From assembly GCA_038529355.1 (NCBI GenBank), contig JBCBDU010000010.1, positions 36,828 to 100,827 of the forward strand: a stretch of DNA of 64,000 nucleotides, read 5' to 3'. The translations under genes and the position numbers were made by a program. This stretch comes from CALBPI01 sp038529355. GTDB taxonomy: Bacteria; Pseudomonadota; Gammaproteobacteria; Steroidobacterales; Woeseiaceae. The notes under the pieces were generated by a model that was given only the letters and a program-made list of their open reading frames with translations, had not been told where the DNA came from and made no database searches. Of the stretch, positions 1 through 9,774 are shown piece after piece (positions within the stretch are counted from its first letter, which is position 1; each line of letters starts with the position of its first letter).

Positions 1-2653
1 AGCGGTCGGGCAGATCACGCACCACCTCAAGGAAGCGATCCAGATTCGGCGTCATCTGACCATTCACTTCGACGATCCGCCGACCCGCCCATAATCCGTA
101 GCGAGTTGCCGGCGAGCCATAACTGAAATACGCCACGTAGACGCCGTTCGGCACAATGCCGCGCTGGCGTGCCATTTCGCGATACGGCTCCTGCAGCAAT
201 GCACCTGCCCATTGCACGACGCGACTGGCGCTGCGCCCGTCGAGCTGCTCGCTGCGAATCATCGCCTCGTGCAATTCACTGTTACGCCAATACTCAACGC
301 GTACCTGCTCCTTGCGAACGGCCGCTGCCGCGTCGGCAAAGCTGGTCACTAACGCACCATCAATCGTCAAAATAATATCGCCGGGCTGCAGATGCTCGGC
401 TGTGTCGGTCGCCGCCGCAACGCGCGATACCGTCAGCGCCTGCCGTCGCTCGGCATTGTTGCGCTCCAGCTTATCGAGCCACGCTTCCGGCAGGCCCAGC
501 TTACGGGCGCTGGCCAGCGGCATCAGCCCCCATTCGACTTCCAGCGAATAGATCGGCGATTGATCGCGCACGGTACGTACAAAATCCGTCAGAATGCGTG
601 CCGGAATGCCGCGCGTGAACTGACCGCTTTCACCACCGACGGCAAAGCTCGACCAGCTCGCCACGACGTTGCCGCGTTTGTCGGCAAGCACGCCATCGAC
701 GTTCGGTGCGTTGACGACCGACACGACTTCAAGATTGAAATCGCGGAAACGTAGCGTACGGGAAATCGGCAATACCAGTGGATCCGTCGACGCAACGCGC
801 GACTCTTGCGTCACGACACGATGCGTTGGTGTCATGCCAACCACCCACACCGGATCGTCGGGTCGCAACGGCACATCAACAAAACTCGCATCACGCACAG
901 GTGTATCGCCGATAAGCGTGGGATCGTATTGCACCATCGCAAGATTGTGCAGCGGATGCACATAGGCAACACGCGCCGGAATTTCCAGCGAACCGGCGAA
1001 CGTGATCGAGACATCGCCCATTGCCATCGGCACCGTATTGCGATCTACCAGGACGAAACCGCGCGCGCGATCAACGATCACGCCGGTGCCGTAGTAATGG
1101 CGCTCGGCAACACCCGAAATGGTGAACGGCAGATCGAAGTTCACGAGCACCAGCGACGGTGCCAGACGCGCGGCGCGCGGATCATCGACACTGGGAAACC
1201 GTGTACTGCCAGGTTGCAGCGACTCGGCGGGCGGTCCGTCAGCCAACGCACGACATGGCCACAAGCCAATCGCATCATCGCGCTCACAGATATTTGCGGC
1301 ATACCACGTACGATCGACACGTAGAATACGCAACTCCTGTTGGCGTGGCGCATCCAGCGTGACAAAGCGTAGTGGCACACGCGCATCATCGGCAAGCGTC
1401 GCCAACACATCACGCATCCCTTGCAGGTCCTTGACCGGTTTGCCATCAAGTTCGGTGATGACCGCGCCGCGCGGCACCGCAGAGCTGCTGAGCACATAGC
1501 CCGGGTTAGCGACGAATACGCCTTCGGCCGGCAAGTTGTAATGGCGCGCTTGCTGGTACGACAACGTGTTCAATACGGCGTCGCCAAACTCCAGATAGCG
1601 ACGCGGCGTGATGCTGTGCAAATCCGTGACCGGCAATGTCAGCACCAAAGGCTGTCCGCCGCGTTCGACCGTCAGCGCCACGGTGCCACCGACGCCATTG
1701 TCGAGCACCGCTTCGAACGGGATGAACTGGTTGATCGGCTCACCGTTCAGACGCGTCAGAATATCGCCGGGTCGCAATTGGTCGAAAGCGGGCGAGCCTG
1801 GCAACACATGCGCGACAGTCAACATCCCGGTGTCTTCGGCAAAGCGCTCGCGCATCAGGCTCTCGGTTTCCCCACGCAACCCAAGACGACGCAGCTCGTC
1901 ATACGGCTTGCGTACGAACGTGGTCTGCAACGTGCCGCGCGTGACCGGTTCGCTGGCGCGGATCAGCTCCAGGGCCCGCACGATGCGATTCAGCGGCAAG
2001 AAAAAGCTTGATGCGGCGCCTGAGCTACCGCCGGCGTTCAGCGCCAACACATCACCATCGATGTTGACGACCGGTGAACCGGACGAACCGCCGGAGGTGC
2101 CAGATGCAGCCTGATAATAGAACGTGTTGAAGTCGTTGTAGTTGCCACGTCCGTACTGCGGTGCAGGACGATCCAGACGCGCTAACGTGCCCGCCAGGAT
2201 CGACAGTTTTTCGCCGGCATCATTGCCGATCACGCGGATTTCCGCACCCACTTTGGCGGCGGCGGGATTCAGCTGCAGCTCTTCCGGTTCGATATATTTC
2301 AACGCCGCCGGATCATAGCGATAGAAACCAAAATCATGCACCGGGTCGTAGTACACCGGACGCAATGACACCTCCTCATTGTTCAGGAACACAGCTTCTG
2401 CGATGACCGGCCCCGGTGTGACGACGTGACGATTGGTCAGGATCAGTCCGCGCTCGGCGTCAACAACAAACCCGGTAGCCTGCGAGCTGGTGTTCCAGCC
2501 GGTATCGAACGCACGCGTGCTATCGATCTTGATCGACACGACACCATCAGCGATACGTTCGAGCGTTTTGGACCATTCCCGCGTTTCGGCGCTGACCGCG
2601 CACGACAGGCACATGAGCGCGATTGCAGCCGCGCGACGAATTGTTGTTGTCAT
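1..2653 (-). CDS. NMA111-like trypsin/PDZ serine protease (3' end beyond window)
   Basis: Read by translating the minus strand from the ATG; about 884 codons are present and the frame runs open through the left edge, so the C-terminus is missing. A signal peptide (about residues 1-22, ending AVSA) is followed by a trypsin-like domain: TNRHVV gives His76, HDFGF gives Asp107, and GTSGGSSGSPV gives Ser191 by alignment with the GGSSG motif of yeast Nma111. PDZ-like segments follow (for example LRPGDILTRLNGEP and LQPGDIILTIDGA), with a second protease-like fold lacking a clear triad between them. This double architecture is that of the HtrA relative NMA111. It begins only 16 bases after the gcvPB stop, so it is probably the last gene of the gcv operon. 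Expected to be periplasmic; substrate unknown. Confidence 0.85.
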   Translation of the reverse strand, partial: MTTTIRRAAAIALMCLSCAVSAETREWSKTLERIADGVVSIKIDSTRAFDTGWNTSSQATGFVVDAERGLILTNRHVVTPGPVIAEAVFLNNEEVSLRPVYYDPVHDFGFYRYDPAALKYIEPEELQLNPAAAKVGAEIRVIGNDAGEKLSILAGTLARLDRPAPQYGRGNYNDFNTFYYQAASGTSGGSSGSPVVNIDGDVLALNAGGSSGAASSFFLPLNRIVRALELIRASEPVTRGTLQTTFVRKPYDELRRLGLRGETESLMRERFAEDTGMLTVAHVLPGSPAFDQLRPGDILTRLNGEPINQFIPFEAVLDNGVGGTVALTVERGGQPLVLTLPVTDLHSITPRRYLEFGDAVLNTLSYQQARHYNLPAEGVFVANPGYVLSSSAVPRGAVITELDGKPVKDLQGMRDVLATLADDARVPLRFVTLDAPRQQELRILRVDRTWYAANICERDDAIGLWPCRALADGPPAESLQPGSTRFPSVDDPRAARLAPSLVLVNFDLPFTISGVAERHYYGTGVIVDRARGFVLVDRNTVPMAMGDVSITFAGSLEIPARVAYVHPLHNLAMVQYDPTLIGDTPVRDASFVDVPLRPDDPVWVVGMTPTHRVVTQESRVASTDPLVLPISRTLRFRDFNLEVVSVVNAPNVDGVLADKRGNVVASWSSFAVGGESGQFTRGIPARILTDFVRTVRDQSPIYSLEVEWGLMPLASARKLGLPEAWLDKLERNNAERRQALTVSRVAAATDTAEHLQPGDIILTIDGALVTSFADAAAAVRKEQVRVEYWRNSELHEAMIRSEQLDGRSASRVVQWAGALLQEPYREMARQRGIVPNGVYVAYFSYGSPATRYGLWAGRRIVEVNGQMTPNLDRFLEVVRDLPDR

Positions 2654-2669
2654 AGTTTGTCCGACCGCA

Positions 2670-4157
2670 TCAGTCCTGGTTAGTTGCGCGCCATGCGATA
2701 TCCAGCTTGCGGGCTGCCTGGACATCATCCAGACGGCGCACTGGCAGCGACTGGGGCGCATCGTGGATGGACTGCGGATCTTCAACAACGCGCTTGGCGA
2801 TACGAATCATCGCATCAACAAACAAGTCCAACGTCTGCTTCGTTTCTGTCTCGGTCGGCTCGATCAACAGACACTCAGGCACCAATAGCGGGAAGTAGGT
2901 CGTCGGCGCGTGGAAGCCTTCGTCGAGCAACGCCTTGGCAATATCCATCGCGGTGATGTGATGCTCGCGTGCCGTTTTCTTCATCGTGATGATGAATTCA
3001 TGACTGGCGCGCCGATTTGCGAATGCAAGCTCGAAGCCGGCCTGCGACAATTTCGCCATCAGATAGTTGGCATTGAGTGTGGCGAACTCGCCGACGCGAC
3101 GCATGCCGTCATCGCCCAGCATGCGCATGTAGATATACGCACGCAGCAGAACGCCGGCGTTACCCATGAAACCGGACAGACGGCCAATGCTGTGCGGGTA
3201 GTCGTCTTCGCTAAGCCAGTGGTAGTGATCATCGGTCTTGCCGACGACCGGGATTGGCATGTACGGCAACAACCGCTCACCGACACCGACAGCGCCCGAA
3301 CCAGGCCCACCGCCGCCGTGCGGCGTCGAAAACGTCTTGTGCAGGTTCATATGAATGACATCGAAACCCATATCACCCGGGCGCACTTTGCCCAGAATGG
3401 CATTCAGATTGGCGCCGTCGTAGTACAGCAATCCACCGGCATCATGCACGATGGTGGCGATCTCCTTGATGCGACGTTCGAATACGCCGAGTGTGGACGG
3501 ATTCGTCAGCATGATGCCGGCCGTGTTCGGCCCCACCGCTTGCTTCAGCGCCTCAAGATCGACATCACCCTCTGCGTCCGTCGGCAACTCAACCACTTTG
3601 CAACCACACATCGTGGCCGTGGCCGGGTTAGTGCCATGTGCTGCGTCCGGCACGAGAATTTCGTTGCGCGCGAGATCGCCGCGCTGACGATGGTAGGCGC
3701 GAATCATCGCCACACCGGTCAACTCGCCTTGCGCGCCAGCCATGGGCGTCAGCGATACGCCTTGCATGCCCGTTACGGACTTAAGCATCTCCTGCAGCTC
3801 AAACATCGTCTCGAGAAAACCCTGACCATGGCTTTCCGGCCCTAGCGGATGACGATTGATAAAGCCGGGCAACATCGCCAGCGAATTGCACGCGCGCGGG
3901 TTGTACTTCATCGTGCACGAGCCGAGCGGATAGAAATGCGTGTCGATCGAGAAGTTCTTTTGCGACAACTGCGTGTAATGCCGCACGGTCTGCAACTCGG
4001 ATACCTCGGGCAGAATCGTCGCTGACGTGCGCCGCTGACTGGCTGGGATCAGGTTGTCATCCAATAGCGCCTGCAAATCTTCGACCGGTGCTTGCGCTGC
4101 GTTAACGCGACCTGCTTCAGAGCGCTCGAAAATCAACGGTTGAGAATCATAATTCAT
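2670..4157 (-). CDS. gcvPB: Glycine dehydrogenase (decarboxylating) subunit 2
   Basis: C-terminal half of the split P-protein of the glycine cleavage system: with GcvPA it decarboxylates glycine and passes the aminomethyl group to lipoylated GcvH. The PLP lysine is visible as Lys274 in HMNLHKTFSTPHGGG, followed by the glycine-rich GGGGPGSG loop; HGTNPATA near residue 175 and YYDGANLNA near 246 are further conserved P-protein segments. At 495 residues it has normal length. It starts 5 bases after the gcvPA stop, so the pair is translationally coupled. Split P-proteins are usual in many bacteria and archaea, while Escherichia coli has one fused chain. Confidence 0.97.
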   Translation of the reverse strand: MNYDSQPLIFERSEAGRVNAAQAPVEDLQALLDDNLIPASQRRTSATILPEVSELQTVRHYTQLSQKNFSIDTHFYPLGSCTMKYNPRACNSLAMLPGFINRHPLGPESHGQGFLETMFELQEMLKSVTGMQGVSLTPMAGAQGELTGVAMIRAYHRQRGDLARNEILVPDAAHGTNPATATMCGCKVVELPTDAEGDVDLEALKQAVGPNTAGIMLTNPSTLGVFERRIKEIATIVHDAGGLLYYDGANLNAILGKVRPGDMGFDVIHMNLHKTFSTPHGGGGPGSGAVGVGERLLPYMPIPVVGKTDDHYHWLSEDDYPHSIGRLSGFMGNAGVLLRAYIYMRMLGDDGMRRVGEFATLNANYLMAKLSQAGFELAFANRRASHEFIITMKKTAREHHITAMDIAKALLDEGFHAPTTYFPLLVPECLLIEPTETETKQTLDLFVDAMIRIAKRVVEDPQSIHDAPQSLPVRRLDDVQAARKLDIAWRATNQD

Positions 4158-4162
4158 GTCAG

Positions 4163-5542
4163 TTACCCCGCATCCCGAATATCGGCGCCGCGGCTCATCG
4201 CCGCCCGTAGACCGGTGACAAACTGTTGGATGTCTTCATCCGTTTTAGTTTCTGTCGAGCATACGAGCAGCGCGTTACCCAACTCCGGATAGTCGCGGGA
4301 CAAATCCAGACCGCCCAGGATGCTGTCTTCGGCCATCGCCTTGAGCACGGGTGCAACAGGTCGATCCAGTTGCAGCACCGCTTCGTGGAAGAACGGCGCA
4401 TCAAACAACTGACCAACGCCATTGATCGCGCTCGCCGCCGCCACCAGCTTGCGCGTCTGCGCGTGGCTCTGCGCTGCGACCTTGGCCAGTCCCTGCTCGC
4501 CCAGCAACGACAGATAAATAGTCGCTGCCGTTACCATCAAACCCTGATTAGTGCAGATGTTTGAGGTCGCTTTGGAGCGCCGGATATGCTGCTCGCGCGC
4601 TTGCAACGTCAGCGTAAAACCGGGCTTGCCGTCTACGTCAAGCGTGCGGCCAACGATTCGGCCGGGCAGCTGCCGCACCATCGACTCGCGTGTCGTCATG
4701 AATCCAAAATAAGGACCGCCCGATGACAGTGGCACGCCGAGCGGTTGGCCTTCGCCACAGACGATGTCCGCACCGTTCTCGCCCCACTCGCCTGGTGGCT
4801 TGAGCAATGCAAGCGTGGTCGGATTAACGACTGCGATAACGAGCGCGCCAACGGCATGCGCGGCGTCGGTCAACGCATCGACCTCTTCGATCGCACCGAA
4901 GAAGTTTGGCTGCTGCACGACCACCGCAACCGGCGCCTCCTCACCAGCGACCAATGCTTGTGCATCGCTCAGCCCATTGTTCGCCAATGGCGCAGCTTCA
5001 AAGCGCAAGCCCTGGGTCCCAGCGATCGCCTCGGCGACGTTTTGGTAGGTTCTGTTGACACCACCGGCAAATACAACACGCCGCGATTTCGATTTGCGGT
5101 TCGCGCGCACAGCCATCAATGCCGCTTCGGCAACAGCGGACGCGCCGTCGTACAACGACGCGTTGCTCACCTGCATGCCGGTGAGGCTGGCAATCATCGA
5201 TTGATACTCGTAGATCACCTGCAACGTGCCCTGACTCGCCTCCGCCTGATACGGCGTGTACGCACTGTAGAATTCGCCGCGCGTTGTGATCTGCCATACC
5301 GCGGCAGGAATATGGTGTTCGTACGCACCGGCACCGATAAACGACAACGCATCGGCATCTTGCGCGGCACGCTGATGCATCAATCGGCTGATCTGCATTT
5401 CGTTCATTGCAGCCGGCACACCGTCGAGCCCATCGATCAGCAACTCAGCCGGAATTTCGTCGAACAGATCATCGACGCTGCCGACACCAATGGCGTCAAG
5501 CATGTCTCGAATGTCATCTTGCGTATGCGGGATAAAGGGCAT
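4163..5542 (-). CDS. gcvPA: Glycine dehydrogenase (decarboxylating) subunit 1
   Basis: N-terminal half of the split P-protein. The start MPFIPHTQDDIRDML is typical of the family, as are ASLYDGASAVAEAALMA (about residues 128-144) and GGPYFGFMTTRE (about 276-287). It has the aminotransferase fold but no PLP lysine; that residue is supplied by GcvPB. The 459 residues match the usual 440-470. It lies between gcvH (16-base gap) and gcvPB (5-base gap) in a single-direction operon controlled by the glycine riboswitch upstream of gcvT. Confidence 0.97.
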   Translation of the reverse strand: MPFIPHTQDDIRDMLDAIGVGSVDDLFDEIPAELLIDGLDGVPAAMNEMQISRLMHQRAAQDADALSFIGAGAYEHHIPAAVWQITTRGEFYSAYTPYQAEASQGTLQVIYEYQSMIASLTGMQVSNASLYDGASAVAEAALMAVRANRKSKSRRVVFAGGVNRTYQNVAEAIAGTQGLRFEAAPLANNGLSDAQALVAGEEAPVAVVVQQPNFFGAIEEVDALTDAAHAVGALVIAVVNPTTLALLKPPGEWGENGADIVCGEGQPLGVPLSSGGPYFGFMTTRESMVRQLPGRIVGRTLDVDGKPGFTLTLQAREQHIRRSKATSNICTNQGLMVTAATIYLSLLGEQGLAKVAAQSHAQTRKLVAAASAINGVGQLFDAPFFHEAVLQLDRPVAPVLKAMAEDSILGGLDLSRDYPELGNALLVCSTETKTDEDIQQFVTGLRAAMSRGADIRDAG

Positions 5543-5558
5543 CGATTTAAGTCCTGTG

Positions 5559-5954
5559 TTATTCGTCCAGCGCTTCTAGGAACTGCTCGTAAGCATCTGC
5601 GTCCATTAAACCGTTCAATTCATCAGCGTCCGTCGGTGTGATGCGGGCGATCCAGCCATCCTCGTACGGTGATTCGTTGATTTTCTCCGGCGCATCGATC
5701 AGCACTTCGTTGACAGCGATCACGGTCGCATCGATTGGCAGATACACATCGGACGCTGCCTTGACCGATTCAACGACGGCCAGACCATCGCCGGACGACA
5801 GCACACCGTCGACCTCCGGCAATTCAACGAACACAAGATCGCCAAGCGCCTGTTGCGCATGATCAGTGATGCCTACAACAACGCTGCCGTCATCTTCCAG
5901 ACGCAGCCACTCATGCTCTTCGGTGTATCGAAGATCTCCGGGTAAATCACTCAT
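5559..5954 (-). CDS. gcvH: Glycine cleavage system H protein
   Basis: Lipoyl carrier of the glycine cleavage complex, shuttling the aminomethyl intermediate from P-protein to T-protein and electrons to the L-protein. The start MSDLPGDLRYTEEHEWLR is diagnostic and the lipoylated lysine is Lys65 in VVESVKAASDVYLP. The 131 residues are normal. It sits between gcvT (39-base gap) and gcvPA. No lipoate ligase or lpd gene is present in the window, so the L-protein must be encoded elsewhere. Confidence 0.97.
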   Translation of the reverse strand: MSDLPGDLRYTEEHEWLRLEDDGSVVVGITDHAQQALGDLVFVELPEVDGVLSSGDGLAVVESVKAASDVYLPIDATVIAVNEVLIDAPEKINESPYEDGWIARITPTDADELNGLMDADAYEQFLEALDE

Positions 5955-5993
5955 CGCAGTCCTAAGCTCCTCAAAAAAATACGGTTGAACTGA

Positions 5994-7091
5994 TTACGCA
6001 TCGTCCAGCGCAACGAGCACTTTGCCGCGCCGAACAAACGGCGGCTTGACGACCTGCACCGGCAGGCGTTTGTTGCGCACACTAACTTCGGCACGCGGGC
6101 CGATGTCGGCAGACACGCGCGCGAGCGCCACAGAACGATTCAGGGTCGGTGAGAATCCGCCGCTGGTGATCTCGCCAATCGCATCACCATCCTGCGCGTG
6201 TACAATCTGGTGGTCGCGCAGCACGCCGCGCCCCATTAGCACGAGCCCTACCAGCTTGCGGGTGGGTTCACTGGCGTCGAGTGCCGCCTCACCGACGAAG
6301 CCGCGTTGGCTCGTGCGATCGACGGTCCAGCCCAGATTGGACTCCAGCGGACTCGTCGTCTCGTCCATGTCGGAGCCATACAGATTCAGCCCGGCCTCAA
6401 GACGCAAGGTGTCGCGCGCACCAAGTCCAGCCGGTGCGATGCCTGCCTCCTGCAGTCGTTGCCAGCAGTCGCCGGCCACGGCTGCCGGCATCATCAATTC
6501 CCAACCGTCTTCGCCGGTGTAGCCGGTGCGTGCGACAAACCACGCATCATCGAAGGTCGCGTGAAACGGTTTCAGTGCCATCGCGGCATCTTGCAACGCG
6601 CCAGGCAACACACCGACCGCGCGCTCGCGAGCCAGCGGTCCTTGCACCGCGATCATCGCCAACCCGCTGCGCTCAGCAAGCGTCACGGTAAAGTCTTTGG
6701 CGATCTGCGCCATCCATGCCAGATCTTTTGCACGGGTTGCCGCGTTGACCACCAACCGATAGTCGTTGTCACCCATCCAATAGGCAATCAAATCATCAAC
6801 AACGCCGCCGTCGGCATTCAGCATGCAGGTGTAGACGGCCTGACCGGGTTTGGCCGCCTTGTCGATATCGTTCGCCAGCAAGTGTTTGAGGAAGCGACGC
6901 GGCTCACCGTCATCGCCACTGATGTCGACGATCGTCATGTGCGACACATCGAACATGCCCGCCGCGCGGCGCACAAGATGATGCTCGTCGAGTTGCGAGC
7001 CGTAGTGAAGCGGCATATCCCAGCCGCCGAAGTCGACCATTTTGCCGTTCGCGGCAACGTGAATCGCGTGCAATACAGTCTTGTTGCCCAT
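5994..7091 (-). CDS. gcvT: Glycine cleavage system aminomethyltransferase (T protein)
   Basis: Transfers the methylene group from aminomethyl-GcvH to tetrahydrofolate, releasing ammonia. The N-terminal HYGSQLDEHHLVRRAAGMFDVSHM block, the RTGYTGEDGWELM segment and the C-terminal barrel with GEITSGGFSPTLNRSVALA are all conserved; 365 residues is normal. GGAG lies shortly before the ATG. It is the first gene of the operon and is preceded by a tandem glycine riboswitch, so transcription should rise with intracellular glycine (known behaviour of this riboswitch class). Confidence 0.97.
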   Translation of the reverse strand: MGNKTVLHAIHVAANGKMVDFGGWDMPLHYGSQLDEHHLVRRAAGMFDVSHMTIVDISGDDGEPRRFLKHLLANDIDKAAKPGQAVYTCMLNADGGVVDDLIAYWMGDNDYRLVVNAATRAKDLAWMAQIAKDFTVTLAERSGLAMIAVQGPLARERAVGVLPGALQDAAMALKPFHATFDDAWFVARTGYTGEDGWELMMPAAVAGDCWQRLQEAGIAPAGLGARDTLRLEAGLNLYGSDMDETTSPLESNLGWTVDRTSQRGFVGEAALDASEPTRKLVGLVLMGRGVLRDHQIVHAQDGDAIGEITSGGFSPTLNRSVALARVSADIGPRAEVSVRNKRLPVQVVKPPFVRRGKVLVALDDA

Positions 7092-7147
7092 GTGTTCTCC
7101 GGCGCTGGCTGGTTTTGGTGCCCGTGCGGCGCGCAGCGCCGTCCACA

Positions 7148-7325
7148 GCCCCTCTGTCCGGTAACCTGAGAGATCAAGCTGACGCGCGGCCAGCGTTCCC
7201 CTTCGGTGGACCCTGCCGGGCCGCTCTCCAGAGTCGATCGGTTTGCGCGGTCCGGGTTACCTGAGCGTTTCCGGGCTGGTTGCGCCTTCGGTGGCCGTCG
7301 TTTGCAACAACGGCGCTCTCCCGCA
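7148..7325 (-). promoter_or_regulatory. Tandem glycine riboswitch upstream of gcvT
   Basis: On the minus strand two glycine aptamers follow each other. Each has the hallmark core CACCGAAGG (plus-strand complement near 7285-7293 and 7200-7208) and ends in a CUCAGGUA-type segment (near 7257-7265 and 7160-7171). GGGAGAG at the 5' side (complement of 7316-7322) starts aptamer 1, and GGAGAG near 7224-7229 starts aptamer 2. A short linker joins them, as in Vibrio and Bacillus examples. The GGACAGAGGGG segment after aptamer 2 is also common in this class. Known role: glycine binding raises expression of glycine catabolism genes, here gcvT to gcvPB. Confidence 0.95.
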
Positions 7326-7424
7326 AAAACTTGAGATCGAGCGAGCATAATAGCGATCACAATTCTCGAAAGCCAGCCGGTCACGTAGAATCAGAGGTTA
7401 GACAAACACACTTCAACTTGAGTC

Positions 7425-9197
7425 ATGCCCATGCGCACATTCCTTATTGCACTGACACTGGTCGCACTCAGCACACTGGCAGCGGCTGAAAAAGTCTCAC
7501 CACCCGACGCAGGCGTTGCGTTCAACGACCTGTTGGAGCGGCATTGGGAGTGGACGCTGCGCAACTATCCGGAATTCGCCTCGTCGCTCGGCGACCAGCG
7601 CTACGCTCAGGCGTGGACCGACCTCACGGTCGCAGCGCATGAAAAGCGGTATCAGGAGCTTGGGGAGTTTCTGCAGATCCTCGACACCATCGATATCAGC
7701 GCGCTGGACGACGACGCGCAGATGAACGCCACATTGTTCCGCAGACAGATTCAGAATGCGCGTGATACGCACCCGTATCGCCAGTGGCTGGTACCCATGT
7801 CACCGATGAATGGCATACAAACGGCAGACCAGCTAGCCGACAACATGCAATTTACGAGCGCCGACGATTACCGCAACTGGATCGCGCGCCTTGAGGGCTT
7901 TACCGAGCTGACTGAGCAAACCATCACGTTGATGCAAATCGGGCTCAACGACGGCATCGTTGCGCCACAGGTGCTTGTACAGCGGCTGCCGGAACAGGTG
8001 CGTGCGCTGCTGGTCGATACGCCGGCGCAGAGCAGTTTCTACCAACCGTTCGAGTCGATGCCGGGTATTGATTCGGAAACGGCTCAAACGCTGCGCAACA
8101 ACGCGCAGGCCGCAATCGCCGATCATGTGCTGCCCGCCTACCGGACACTGCTCGCATTTCTCGAACAGGACTATTTGCCAGACGCACGCGCAAGCGTCGG
8201 CATTTCGGATCAACCGAACGGTGCTGACTACTATGCTCTGATGGCCGCGCAATTCACGACCACTGCGCTGACACCGGATGAAATCCATAACATCGGTCTG
8301 GCGGAAGTTGAGCGCATCCGCAACGAAATGCTGACGATCATTGCCGACCTGGAATTCGACGGCGGTTTCGCCGAATTTCTTGATTTCCTGCGCAGTGACC
8401 CGCAGTTCTATTTTGCCGATGCCGAGGATCTGCTGACCGCCTACCGCGCAACGTCCAAACGCATCGATCCGGAACTGGTCAGATTGTTCGGCAAGCTGCC
8501 GCGCACGCCTTACGGGGTGAAACCGATTCCGGACGCCATCGCGCCGTATACGACCACAGCCTATTACAACCCGCCGGCAGGCGACGGTACGCGAGCCGGC
8601 ACCTATTTCGTCAACCTGTACCGACCTGAGGTCCGGCCGACCTATGAAATCGAGGTGCTGACGGTGCATGAGGCGATGCCGGGCCATCACCTGCAGATTG
8701 CATTAGCTCAGGAACTGGGCGACGTGCCCGACTTCCGGCGCTTCCTGTCGTTCACCGCATTCGTTGAAGGCTGGGGGCTGTACAGCGAGAGTCTTGGCGG
8801 CGAACTCGGCCTGTATCGCGACCCGTATTCCAAGTTCGGCCAACTGACCTACGAGATGTGGCGCGCGGTGCGACTGGTTGTCGACACCGGTATGCATGCA
8901 AAAGGCTGGTCACGGCAAAAGGCCATCGACTTCTTCACAGCCAACGCGGCCAAGACACCACATGACATCGCGAATGAAATTGATCGCTACATCGCCTGGC
9001 CCGGACAAGCGCTGGCCTACAAGATTGGTGAGCTGGAGCTCAAGCGCATGCGCGCACAAGCTGAACAGACGCTTGGCGATGCGTTTGACGTGCGCGCATT
9101 CCACGACCAAATCCTCTCGCGCGGCGCGATCCCGCTGGATGTACTCGAGACCTACTTCCAACGCTGGCTGCAGCGCCAGATCACGGCCCGCGACTAA
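7425..9197 (+). CDS. Secreted DUF885 family protein (putative metallopeptidase)
   Basis: 590 residues with a signal peptide (about residues 1-22, cleavage after LAAA). The family hallmark HEAMPGHHLQ near residue 407, with EGWGLYSESLG about 37 residues later, forms an HExxxGHH...E arrangement suggesting a zinc peptidase of gluzincin type. DUF885 members are little characterised and a metal-dependent peptidase role is inferred from the motif. A second ATG two codons downstream is an equally possible start. The stop codon overlaps the end of the convergent regulator gene. A second DUF885 paralogue lies near the right end of the window. Confidence 0.88.
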   Translation: MPMRTFLIALTLVALSTLAAAEKVSPPDAGVAFNDLLERHWEWTLRNYPEFASSLGDQRYAQAWTDLTVAAHEKRYQELGEFLQILDTIDISALDDDAQMNATLFRRQIQNARDTHPYRQWLVPMSPMNGIQTADQLADNMQFTSADDYRNWIARLEGFTELTEQTITLMQIGLNDGIVAPQVLVQRLPEQVRALLVDTPAQSSFYQPFESMPGIDSETAQTLRNNAQAAIADHVLPAYRTLLAFLEQDYLPDARASVGISDQPNGADYYALMAAQFTTTALTPDEIHNIGLAEVERIRNEMLTIIADLEFDGGFAEFLDFLRSDPQFYFADAEDLLTAYRATSKRIDPELVRLFGKLPRTPYGVKPIPDAIAPYTTTAYYNPPAGDGTRAGTYFVNLYRPEVRPTYEIEVLTVHEAMPGHHLQIALAQELGDVPDFRRFLSFTAFVEGWGLYSESLGGELGLYRDPYSKFGQLTYEMWRAVRLVVDTGMHAKGWSRQKAIDFFTANAAKTPHDIANEIDRYIAWPGQALAYKIGELELKRMRAQAEQTLGDAFDVRAFHDQILSRGAIPLDVLETYFQRWLQRQITARD

Positions 9198-9646
9198 AGC
9201 GGCAGCGCGGTCGTGCTTTTGCCCTGCTTGAGCACGAAACTGGTGTTCGCAGAATTCACGCCTCGCCCCGACAGAACGTCACGCGTCATAAATTGTTCGA
9301 AGTGCGCCATATCCTGCGCAACTACCTTGAGCAAATAATCATATTGACCGCTCAACGCATGACACTCGAGAATCTCGTCGGCACCCGCCACGATGCCGTT
9401 GAATGACGCAAGCGTCTCCGGTCGATGATCGACTAGCGATACGTGCACAAACGCGAGAATCGACAAACCCAGCTTGTCGCGATCAAGCTGCGCGGCGAAT
9501 TGCTCAATAACGCCTGCGTCGATCAGTTTTTGCACCCGACGCAAGCATGGTGACGGCGATAGACCTACCGCCTCGGCCAAACGCTGATTCGATATTCGCC
9601 CGTCGCGTTGCAGTACCTGCAGTATTTTCTTGTCATAGCTATCCAT
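9194..9646 (-). CDS. Lrp/AsnC family transcriptional regulator
   Basis: 150 residues: N-terminal winged helix-turn-helix (MDSYDKKILQVLQRDGRISN, then RLAEAVGLSPSPCLRRVQKL, about residues 1-45) and a C-terminal ligand-binding RAM domain with the typical GQYDYLLKVVA segment near residue 103. It is divergent from phenylalanine 4-hydroxylase across an AT-rich 128-base gap, which suggests that it controls phhA in response to an aromatic amino acid; this is inference from position. Its stop shares bases with the stop of the convergent DUF885 gene. Confidence 0.93.
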   Translation of the reverse strand: MDSYDKKILQVLQRDGRISNQRLAEAVGLSPSPCLRRVQKLIDAGVIEQFAAQLDRDKLGLSILAFVHVSLVDHRPETLASFNGIVAGADEILECHALSGQYDYLLKVVAQDMAHFEQFMTRDVLSGRGVNSANTSFVLKQGKSTTALPL

Positions 9647-9774
9647 CGCACTTTTATACTCTATTTCTTATATTTTTTGGCAGAATATTGCTCATTTGGA
9701 GTATTTGTTAGCGCAATTCGCAAATTAAACATGACTTGAATTGATATTCTGGTTGCTTATATGTGGAGATCACT
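9647..9774. promoter_or_regulatory. AT-rich divergent control region, Lrp-type regulator / phhA
   Basis: Much more AT-rich than its surroundings. An imperfect palindrome near 9685-9707 (AATATT, 10 bases, AGTATT) is a possible Lrp-type half-site pair. A TTGAAT/TATATG pair with 16-base spacing lies directly before phhA (9736-9763) but would start transcription inside the ribosome binding site, so it is doubtful as the phhA promoter. The operator assignment is inference. Confidence 0.35.

Noticed and set aside
2910..3845. Long plus-strand open frame of 311 codons opposite gcvPB
   Set aside because: It lies wholly antisense to a clearly conserved gene, has the composition of a complementary-frame shadow, and matches no family.
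4745..5641. Long plus-strand open frame of 298 codons opposite gcvPA and gcvH
   Set aside because: Antisense shadow of conserved genes, without start context or family resemblance.
7833..8690. Minus-strand frame of 285 codons opposite the first DUF885 gene
   Set aside because: The DUF885 frame carries the HEAMPGHH motif and a signal peptide, while the antisense frame has neither.
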